Assembly (NCBI GenBank): GCA_015060925.1
Contig: SUXM01000022.1
Location: 1 to 41,279, forward strand
Direction: 5' to 3'
Source: Parabacteroides distasonis
GTDB lineage: Bacteria > Bacteroidota > Bacteroidia > Bacteroidales > Tannerellaceae
Length of the DNA stretch: 41,279 nt
Positions 34,683 to 41,279 of this stretch are shown here, in pieces. Both the position numbers and the translations under genes were made by a program. Under the pieces are notes generated by a model that worked only from the letters and a program-made list of their open reading frames with translations, did not search any database and had not been told where the DNA came from. How positions within the stretch are numbered: the stretch's first letter is position 1; the number at the start of each line of letters is the position of its first letter.

Positions 34683-37538
34683 TTAATATAAAGTAACAGG
34701 TCCCAACATACCCATAGATTGGATAGGCTGCTCTCTTCTACCACCAATAAATTTCTGTGCCATCTTATTATCTTTCAAAGTTCTAACATAGTTACCCATG
34801 ATTGTTGTTACACGAACTTCGACTTCATTTTCTCCCTTATTAACAAATCCGGACAAATCATAAATACGATTACCAAACCATTTGACACCACAAGCTTTAC
34901 CATTCACATAAAGTTCGTTTACGCCCCAAATCTTACCTAAATTTAGAATTGCCCGTTTAGGATCTGCTACTTGAATTTTTGTACGATACACAACCTCACC
35001 CATAAAGTTCACGAATTCTGTATCTTTCAAATCTTTCAACGTAGGCATTTCCATCTTCTTTGTCCAATTTTCTCTTGCATGCTTCAATTCCAAAGACCAA
35101 TTTCCTACTGTTACCGTATTTGAAGCTGAACGAGGAAGTGGTTTCCAATCTTCTCCTCTTCTTTCTTTATTAAAGACGATCAAGTAAGTTTCAGCCGGTC
35201 CCAAATCCAAATGGAAAACGCCATTATTCAATTTTATTTTATACTTTTTACCAATATCAATATCCCAAATCCATGCTTGACGTCCTCTGGTAATTTCTTC
35301 CGGGAATTTCAAATCGGTTTGTCTGCCCTCATGCATGTGTGCATTCACAAATAAGAATAAATCACTCTTATCATCTTTACGATAACGATTATGCAACAAG
35401 AAACGGTCTGGTCGTGAAACCTTTACATAATTAGGTAAATTATAACGATTCATAACCTCTTGATACCATTCCAAATATTTACCATCGCTTGGTTTTTCCA
35501 AAAGAATAAAACGATCAGCAAATTTTTGTAACTTTCCACACCAATCTTGGATTTCCTTGTCTCGTTTCTGATAATCTTTTAATCCTAATGATTTTTCCGG
35601 ATATTTACCAATACAGAATACACGTCCACCGGTTGAAACAAAGTCATATAACTTAGACAAAGTTTCAGGAGTTGTACTTGTTACTTCAATCAAGAATAAT
35701 GTACCATATTTCTTCTTACCATAGCACAACTTACCATTCTTTATTGTCGCATCTTTTAAAATCACCTCTGTTACATAGTCAGCCCCACCACCTGTTTTAT
35801 GGATAGCTTCCCAAATCAATGAAGTATAAGGAATATTTAATTTTTCAGGGAATGGATCTGTCTGTACACCCATTTCTCCCCACATATCATAATTAGCAGG
35901 AAGCAAAGCGATATCTGTACACATATCGGCATGCTGCAATTGAGAAGACAAACGAGCACGATAGTTATTTAAATATTTAAAATATGGCCACCATGAGTTA
36001 TTTTCATTATAATAAGAACCATACTGAATCCATCCTGGGAATGGAGCTTCTGGAGGTGAATAGTTAAATCCATGCCATATCGAATGAGTAGTACCAGAGA
36101 TAGCACTCATATCTGAACCAATCTTCAAGAGTTCTAATGTTGTATTAAAGACCAAATAGGTATTTGTCATTTCTTCTGCACTGATCAAACGTTTACCCAT
36201 TAAATGAGCAGCAGAAGAGACATATTTATTAATCATTGTATAACCACGACCACGACGATAGTCTTCATCACCCATTTCTTCTCCAATCTTATGACGCAAC
36301 CAGTTTGTTGTCCAAGATTCTCCTTCAGGGATATCATAACCTAAGCTACTTTCCAATGGGAAAAAGCCACGTCCGTATGCTTGTGCACGTGATTTTACAT
36401 CTAATTCATCACACCATTTCAAATAAATCTTAGTAAAACGTTCATAGTAAAGTTCAGCTTTTGTTAATTCAAAATCAAAACGAACACGTCGGGTTTCTTC
36501 TTCAAATTTAGGAGTTTTCTTTGCTCCATATTTATCATCAACAACAGCTCCTAAACGACCAACCTTAAACATAATAAAAGGCATCCAAGGCATAAGTTCA
36601 TACCCACGACGTTTCTTAAACTCTTCAGCAAAATCAGCCGTCCAGTTACAACCTTCCAACTCCATACTGTCTGTGAAGAAAGCACGAAGATGTTTAGATA
36701 ACGGACCTGTTTTTTTCTGAATAGTTTCAGACATATTTTGCAAATATTTGTAAACAGCCTTTTCATCCATATGATTCAAAATAGGACCGGCTGCACCCGG
36801 AGCACCATTTATCACACTCGCAAAAGAATCATATCGTACTAATGCATAAAAGACATGTTTACCTTGAGGTACATCCACACGAATAACTTCATCTTTCATT
36901 TTTGATGAAAGATCTATCGCTTGATCTAAGCTATCCATAGGATCTGGGACCAACTTCAAAGAAACCAATTCACATGTACGTGAAGGGTTTGGATCTGTCA
37001 CACCCGGATCAACCTTATGGAATATATTAAATTGAGAAGTTTCAAAAACGGAATTTCCTTCTAACGGTTCAGCATAAAGAATCATAACCTGTGCTCGTTC
37101 ATCACGTTCCAATGTCTCAGCACCAAACGGCCAACCAGAACCCACGATTAAGTCACAAGTCATATCTAACTTCTTAGCCTCATCAAAGACAACAAGTAAC
37201 ATATCAATCCACTCATCACTCAACCAAGTTAATGATTTTTTACCCACATCTTCAGCTCCACGTGGGAATGATATCGGATTAATTTCCACACCACCGATAC
37301 CGGCTTCTTTTAATAAATGTAATTCTCTAATTAACTCTTTTGCCTCTACTTTATCTCCATTCCACCACCAACGAACAAATGGTCTGTAACAAGAAGCTGG
37401 ATCACTAAATGAAGATACAATATTATCAGATACACTTACAGCCGCTGAATTATTTCCCGCGAATACTATACGATTAGTTCCCACAAAACAGGAAGTCCCC
37501 AACAATAGACTTTGCTTTATAAATTGTCGTCTTTGCAT
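34683..37538 (-). CDS. Tat-exported GH106 alpha-L-rhamnosidase family protein (copy 1)
   Basis: A 951-residue GH106-type enzyme and first gene of the long minus-strand series. The N-terminus MQRRQFIKQSLLLG is a twin-arginine-like signal. The core motif YRPFVRWWWNGDKVE, the acid block FTDSMELEG...EEFKKRRGYELMPWMPF (~residue 290) and SAEEMTNTYLVFN match copy 2 closely, and the C-terminus ends in SMGMLGPVTLY. The expected activity is release of terminal alpha-L-rhamnose; linkage preference cannot be read from sequence. A candidate -7 box lies 30 bp upstream of the ATG, in the region shared with the divergent membrane-protein gene. Its order with the following GH28 suggests the two act in alternation on Rha-GalA chains. 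Confidence 0.88.
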   Translation of the reverse strand: MQRRQFIKQSLLLGTSCFVGTNRIVFAGNNSAAVSVSDNIVSSFSDPASCYRPFVRWWWNGDKVEAKELIRELHLLKEAGIGGVEINPISFPRGAEDVGKKSLTWLSDEWIDMLLVVFDEAKKLDMTCDLIVGSGWPFGAETLERDERAQVMILYAEPLEGNSVFETSQFNIFHKVDPGVTDPNPSRTCELVSLKLVPDPMDSLDQAIDLSSKMKDEVIRVDVPQGKHVFYALVRYDSFASVINGAPGAAGPILNHMDEKAVYKYLQNMSETIQKKTGPLSKHLRAFFTDSMELEGCNWTADFAEEFKKRRGYELMPWMPFIMFKVGRLGAVVDDKYGAKKTPKFEEETRRVRFDFELTKAELYYERFTKIYLKWCDELDVKSRAQAYGRGFFPLESSLGYDIPEGESWTTNWLRHKIGEEMGDEDYRRGRGYTMINKYVSSAAHLMGKRLISAEEMTNTYLVFNTTLELLKIGSDMSAISGTTHSIWHGFNYSPPEAPFPGWIQYGSYYNENNSWWPYFKYLNNYRARLSSQLQHADMCTDIALLPANYDMWGEMGVQTDPFPEKLNIPYTSLIWEAIHKTGGGADYVTEVILKDATIKNGKLCYGKKKYGTLFLIEVTSTTPETLSKLYDFVSTGGRVFCIGKYPEKSLGLKDYQKRDKEIQDWCGKLQKFADRFILLEKPSDGKYLEWYQEVMNRYNLPNYVKVSRPDRFLLHNRYRKDDKSDLFLFVNAHMHEGRQTDLKFPEEITRGRQAWIWDIDIGKKYKIKLNNGVFHLDLGPAETYLIVFNKERRGEDWKPLPRSASNTVTVGNWSLELKHARENWTKKMEMPTLKDLKDTEFVNFMGEVVYRTKIQVADPKRAILNLGKIWGVNELYVNGKACGVKWFGNRIYDLSGFVNKGENEVEVRVTTIMGNYVRTLKDNKMAQKFIGGRREQPIQSMGMLGPVTLY

Positions 37539-37567
37539 GATTACATGATATTAGATAATTTAATAAA

Positions 37568-37575
37568 CAAAAGTA
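37568..37575 (-). promoter_or_regulatory. Candidate -7 box for the GH106/GH28 operon
   Basis: Minus-strand TACTTTTG matches TAnnTTTG, 29 bp before the ATG at 37538. I see no TTTG at the usual -33 distance, which may mean activator dependence or a false match in AT-rich DNA. Confidence 0.45.
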
Positions 37576-37722
37576 TTAATGAAATAAAGATTATTATATA
37601 GATTTTTGATACTAAAAAACATAAATCTGACAAAACAACCTTTTCTTCATCAAAAAAAGAAATAAATCATCATATTTTATAAAAAAACAGTTGTGCTAAT
37701 ATAAATATTTAATAATAAATTC

Positions 37723-37747
37723 TATTTTTGTTCACTAAATATTTTTG
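37723..37747 (+). promoter_or_regulatory. Two identical tandem -7-like boxes before the membrane-protein gene
   Basis: TATTTTTG occurs at 37723-37730 and again at 37740-37747. The first would start transcription about 16 nt before the ATG at 37753. The second is only 5 bp from the ATG and would give a leaderless transcript. The region is very AT-rich and no clear -33 box is seen. Confidence 0.4.
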
Positions 37748-37752
37748 ATACA

Positions 37753-39537
37753 ATGAAGAATCTTAAGCAAAACTCCTCTTTTTGGATTAAAATCATTTTT
37801 TGGAGTATCATTTCTTTAAGCCTATTCTTTTTTTTACAAAAAGAATATGCTTATTATTTTATATATATAGAACAACATCAAATATTCTATACAAATTGGG
37901 AAAACTTTCAAAACAGTATCTTTCATATACAAGGTATGGCTTTTTACATAGCCGGATTTATTACCCAATTCTTTCAAAAACCTTATATGGGAGCCATTTG
38001 TAGTACACTCCTATTCCTTATTGGTAGCTTAACAACGCTAGCTATACTTAGAAAATTATATCCGGTATCACATTTCTATTATTTCATAGCAGCCACATGT
38101 CCAATGATCTTATTCTTATACCAACAATTGGACACTTACTATTTTTTAGGTGGAACAATTGCTTTTCTTATAATGTTAATCTTCTTTTACCTATACCTTT
38201 GTTTGTCCAAACCTGTTTTGCAAATAATTGCCTCACTTTTATTTCCTATTGTTATCTTTTGGTTGGCAGGTCCTGCAACAACCCTATTTGTCTTTGGTAT
38301 AACTATTAGAACCTTGTTTCAAAATAAATCTCGCAAATATAGTTGCCTGTTTTCCATACCTATCCTATGTATATTATCTTATGCTTCTGTACATTGGGCA
38401 TGGCAAAGCGGATACCAGAAAATATTTCTTCCAGATATATTTTATTCAGATCTTTTCTTAAAAACAACAGATTTTACATTATTATATTGTACTTGGTTTA
38501 TATTTCCCACATTACTATTAATCATAGGTTTATTGTACAAACGAATTCATATAAATAGCAAATGGAGTATTGTAATTATATCTTTCCAATTAATTTGTAT
38601 TCTCAGTCTACTTTGGATAACTCTCGAGAAAAGGAAAGATCCAATTCTTTTAACCAATATGCAACAAGATTTTTACCTCAGGAACAATGATTGGGATCAA
38701 ATCATCTCACATTTTTCATCTGAGAACTATGATTTACAAACATTAAACATTTTAAACTTGGCCTTAATGTATGAAGGTCGATTGGATCAGGATATATTTA
38801 AATACCCCCAACATGGAGGCGTCTCTTTATTATCAGAAAACAGTGAAAAAGAGCAAAACATCATAGCCTTAGCTGAATTACATTATCATATCGGTAATAT
38901 TGGCGCTGCACAAAGATATGCATACGAAGGATATATTATTTCTCAAAAAGGTAATCCACGCCTATTAAAACGATTAGTAGAAACCAATCTGATTTTTGGA
39001 AGTTATCCTGTCGCTGAAAAATATATTTTGTTATTAGAGCAAACTCTTTTTTACAAGAAATGGGCTCAAGAACAACGTAAATTCTTAAATAATGACCCTT
39101 TAATAGAACTTGATCCAAATTATGGAACAAAACGCAAAGGTTTAAAAAACGGAACAGATATAGCAGTTTCCATTGATTTTAAAAAGGCTTTTGAACTATT
39201 AGCAGTTAATAATCCTAAAAACCCAATTCCTATCTATTACCTAACTATGATTTATCTATTAAATAAAGACCTCATGGCATTCATTGCTCTTTACGAAAAA
39301 TATTACCATACTGATGTTTGGCCTCAATTATCCATTCGCCAACAAGAAGCCATTGTTGCTTGGAATGAAGCAGATCGCCATCTTTGGATCGAGAAAGGAA
39401 TTAGTTTTAAGGTAGAGCAACGTTTTCTCGCCTATAAAGAACAAATACAAAATCAAAGTCCTTATGTCAATTTAGAGAAACAAATTGCCGCTTCTTTCGG
39501 TGATACATTTTGGTATTATTTACTTTTTAAAAAATAA
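37753..39537 (+). CDS. Polytopic membrane protein with C-terminal TPR-like region (possibly DUF6057)
   Basis: A 594-residue protein. Roughly the first 310 residues hold about ten hydrophobic helices (for example FWIKIIFWSIISLSLFFFLQ, AFLIMLIFFYLYLCL, WSIVIISFQLICILSLLWI). The remaining ~280 are soluble and helical, with TPR-like repeats (NIIALAELHYHIGNIGAAQRYAYEGYIIS, PRLLKRLVETNLIFGSYPVAEKYILLLEQ, PIPIYYLTMIYLLNKDLMAFIALYEKYY). From memory it resembles Bacteroidales proteins filed as DUF6057, but I could not verify this. Function unknown. It is strongly AT-rich, divergent from the GH operon, and 10 bp upstream of a lipoprotein gene with which it probably forms a two-gene operon. Confidence 0.78.
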   Translation: MKNLKQNSSFWIKIIFWSIISLSLFFFLQKEYAYYFIYIEQHQIFYTNWENFQNSIFHIQGMAFYIAGFITQFFQKPYMGAICSTLLFLIGSLTTLAILRKLYPVSHFYYFIAATCPMILFLYQQLDTYYFLGGTIAFLIMLIFFYLYLCLSKPVLQIIASLLFPIVIFWLAGPATTLFVFGITIRTLFQNKSRKYSCLFSIPILCILSYASVHWAWQSGYQKIFLPDIFYSDLFLKTTDFTLLYCTWFIFPTLLLIIGLLYKRIHINSKWSIVIISFQLICILSLLWITLEKRKDPILLTNMQQDFYLRNNDWDQIISHFSSENYDLQTLNILNLALMYEGRLDQDIFKYPQHGGVSLLSENSEKEQNIIALAELHYHIGNIGAAQRYAYEGYIISQKGNPRLLKRLVETNLIFGSYPVAEKYILLLEQTLFYKKWAQEQRKFLNNDPLIELDPNYGTKRKGLKNGTDIAVSIDFKKAFELLAVNNPKNPIPIYYLTMIYLLNKDLMAFIALYEKYYHTDVWPQLSIRQQEAIVAWNEADRHLWIEKGISFKVEQRFLAYKEQIQNQSPYVNLEKQIAASFGDTFWYYLLFKK

Positions 39538-39547
39538 AAAATCAGCC

Positions 39548-41008
39548 ATGAAGAAAACAATACTCCTATTTTTATTATCCTGTATCATAGGTGCATGTTC
39601 CCAAACAAATGAAAACATTCATACAAAAGTTTCCTCTACTCCCTCAATTTTTCCGGATTATGTAGGAGTAACTATACCTTATAACATTGCACCTCTTAAC
39701 TTTACAGCCAATTCTAATGATGAAGAGATTTTAAGTGCTTATATCGAATCTAACAAATCTCAACTTCTAATAAAGGCAAAAAAAGGATTTATATCTATTC
39801 CTATAAAAGAATGGCGAACATTATTAACTAAATCCAAAGGGGACTCCATCAAAGTAACAATAACAAGCTGTCTCAATGGTGAAAACAGACAATACAAACC
39901 TTTTTCCATATATGTATCGCCAGAAGCTATTGACCGTTATATTGCCTATCGTTTAATAGAACCTTTATATGCTATTTGGCACGAAATGGGCATTTATCAA
40001 CGTGATTTGGAGACATTTGAACAAACAGCTATCTATGAAAATAAGCTTACAGATCACAACTGTGTAAATTGTCACTCTTTTTGTAAACAATCTGCTGACA
40101 AAATGCTGTTTCATATGCGTGGAGACTATAATGGAACTGTTTTTATGAATAACGATGAGATTGAATTTGTGATACCAAAAACTAAAGAAACATCTACGTT
40201 AGTATATCCTTTTTGGCATCCTTCAGGTAAATTCGTCGCTTTTTCGACAAATGACACCTATCAAATTTTACATCCGACTCATCGTGTTGAAGTATATGAT
40301 TTGAGTTCTAATGTTATCGTTTATGATATAGAGAACCATTCTATATTGTTAAATTCCAAACTATTCGGGACTGAATCATTTGAGACTTTCCCTACATTCT
40401 CACCTGATGGGAAACAACTCTACTATTGTTCAGCCAAACCTGTCTCCATGCCAGATTCTATCCATCAATTGAAATATAGTCTATGCAGTATCGCTTTTGA
40501 CGTCGAAAACCGATCATTTGGCCAAACAGACACGCTTTACAATGCAATCAAAGAAGGAGGAAGTATCTCTTTTCCTCGTATATCTCCAGATGGTAAATTC
40601 TTGATGTACACCCATTCTGAATATGCGACTTTCCCTATTTGGCATGACGATGCAGATTTATACATTATAGATTTACAGACAAAAGAGAAGATAAATTTAC
40701 CATTTGTAAACAGCGAAAAATCAGAAAGTTACCATTCATGGTCTTCCAACAGCCGCTGGGTAGTATTCTCCAGTCGTCGTATTGATGGATTACATACACG
40801 TCCGTATATCACCTACATTGACCATGAAGGGAAAGCGTCCAAACCTTTCCTTCTTCCACAAAATAAAAAGGACTTTTACAAAATGTTCATGAAATCATAT
40901 AACATCCCTGAGTTTATTAAGAGTCCAATCTCCGTCCACAAAGCTTCTCAAATAGCAAGAAAAGCTAAAACTGAGAAAATACCAGTCAAACTACAAAGAG
41001 TTCCTTGA
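39548..41008 (+). CDS. Lipoprotein with CxxCH haem motif and TolB/PD40-like propeller repeats
   Basis: A 486-residue protein. The lipobox CIIGAC puts the lipidated Cys at residue 17. A haem c attachment motif CVNCH lies at residues 172-176 (preceded by LTDHN), with an extra Cys at 179. Residues ~235-440 carry PD40/TolB-like beta-propeller repeats: YPFWHPSGKFVAFSTN, TFPTFSPDGKQLYYCS, SFPRISPDGKFLMYTH and YHSWSSNSRWVVFSSRR. The start is ATG 39548; the frame extends into the upstream gene but the signal peptide begins here. Periplasmic or surface location follows from the lipobox. Haem binding is inferred from one motif, and the pair with the membrane protein upstream has no function I can name. 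Confidence 0.82.
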   Translation: MKKTILLFLLSCIIGACSQTNENIHTKVSSTPSIFPDYVGVTIPYNIAPLNFTANSNDEEILSAYIESNKSQLLIKAKKGFISIPIKEWRTLLTKSKGDSIKVTITSCLNGENRQYKPFSIYVSPEAIDRYIAYRLIEPLYAIWHEMGIYQRDLETFEQTAIYENKLTDHNCVNCHSFCKQSADKMLFHMRGDYNGTVFMNNDEIEFVIPKTKETSTLVYPFWHPSGKFVAFSTNDTYQILHPTHRVEVYDLSSNVIVYDIENHSILLNSKLFGTESFETFPTFSPDGKQLYYCSAKPVSMPDSIHQLKYSLCSIAFDVENRSFGQTDTLYNAIKEGGSISFPRISPDGKFLMYTHSEYATFPIWHDDADLYIIDLQTKEKINLPFVNSEKSESYHSWSSNSRWVVFSSRRIDGLHTRPYITYIDHEGKASKPFLLPQNKKDFYKMFMKSYNIPEFIKSPISVHKASQIARKAKTEKIPVKLQRVP

Positions 41009-41110
41009 ATATTTTTAGGATAAGAGATATCTGATATTCAGTCATATCTCTAACATTTATCTATAAACAAGGAGATTAATAAAAAGGTGAGTTTTCTTTC
41101 GCATAAAATA

Positions 41111-41143
41111 AACCCCAAAGTTTTTTATCCAAACTTTGGGGTT
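41111..41143 (-). terminator. Terminator of the partial minus-strand gene at the window end
   Basis: A 13-bp perfect stem (AACCCCAAAGTTT 41111-41123 with its complement at 41131-41143) has a 7-nt loop. On the minus strand a T-rich TATTTTATG follows. It lies 15 bp after the stop at 41159, and it may also stop transcription from the lipoprotein gene on the plus strand. The rest of 41009-41158 shows no other feature. Confidence 0.85.
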
Positions 41144-41158
41144 CACATCACTAACAGT

Positions 41159-41279
41159 TTACAAACCAAATGCTGTCACCAAATCATCTAACTGTTTGTC
41201 TGTCATACCTTCCGGTTCTGAACCAGCTAAACGAGCGCTGAAATAGATTTGAGCAGATTTGCTTAATGTATCGATTGCA
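41159..41279 (-). CDS. C-terminal fragment of an unidentified protein (5' end outside window)
   Basis: The last 39 codons of a minus-strand gene, ending in MTDKQLDDLVTAFGL followed by TAA. The frame is open to the window edge and is followed by a good terminator, which supports a real gene. The visible part looks like a soluble helical C-terminus (TLSKSAQIYFSARLAGSEPEG upstream of the end). It is too short for me to recognise the family. Confidence 0.65.
   Translation of the reverse strand, partial: AIDTLSKSAQIYFSARLAGSEPEGMTDKQLDDLVTAFGL

Noticed and set aside
39485-39547. Longer N-terminus for the propeller lipoprotein
   Set aside because: The extension overlaps the upstream gene; the signal peptide and lipobox start at ATG 39548.
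1-41279. Mobile elements, prophage, tRNA-bounded island
   Set aside because: No transposase, integrase, phage gene, tRNA or terminal repeats were seen; AT-rich stretches alone do not show transfer.

Overview
The window looks like a chromosomal segment of an anaerobic gut Bacteroidales (Bacteroides, Parabacteroides or a relative). Four things point there: a compact complex I operon with fused nuoCD and no nuoEFG, candidate promoters with the Bacteroidetes -7 box TAnnTTTG, weak Shine-Dalgarno signals, and a dense block of exported glycan-degrading enzymes. I cannot assign genus or species.

Layout. Positions 1-1028 hold the C-terminal third of pyruvate phosphate dikinase, ending at a strong terminator. 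A small AT-rich gene for a putative secreted protein follows (1200-1580). A ten-gene nuo operon (nuoA, B, CD, H, I, J, K, L, M, N; 1673-11374) encodes the membrane arm and connecting module of complex I without the NADH-oxidising module. It converges on a short-chain dehydrogenase gene (11417-12208) across a shared terminator. The rest, to 37538, is a carbohydrate locus. A long GH106-type enzyme lies on the plus strand (12298-15873) and converges on a lactaldehyde reductase gene (fucO, 15961-17115, minus). Eleven minus-strand genes then run from 37538 down to 17391. In transcription order they are GH106, GH28, GH28, a short GH28-like beta-helix without catalytic Asp, GH106, GH28, (hairpin), GH2, a secreted PHP-PA14 protein, polysaccharide deacetylase, a putative six-hairpin glycosidase, and a GH3 lipoprotein.

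How the genes may work together. Alternating GH106 (alpha-L-rhamnosidase family) and GH28 (galacturonidase family) enzymes suggest stepwise exo-acting removal of Rha and GalA from rhamnogalacturonan or similar oligosaccharides. GH2, GH3 and the deacetylase would trim side chains and acyl groups. FucO would reduce the L-lactaldehyde formed when rhamnose (or fucose) is catabolised. No SusC/SusD pair, polysaccharide lyase, transporter or regulator is in the window, so uptake and control must be encoded elsewhere. Upstream of fucO is a striking set of three 17-bp elements spaced about 21 bp apart, resembling a transcription factor operator.

Divergent from the GH operon is a two-gene unit (37753-41008): a polytopic membrane protein with a TPR-like tail, and a lipoprotein that combines a CxxCH haem-attachment motif with TolB/PD40-like propeller repeats. 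I cannot assign a function to this pair. The window ends inside the 3' end of an unidentified minus-strand gene. No tRNA, rRNA, insertion sequence, prophage or CRISPR array was seen, and no gene-free stretch exceeds 300 bp.
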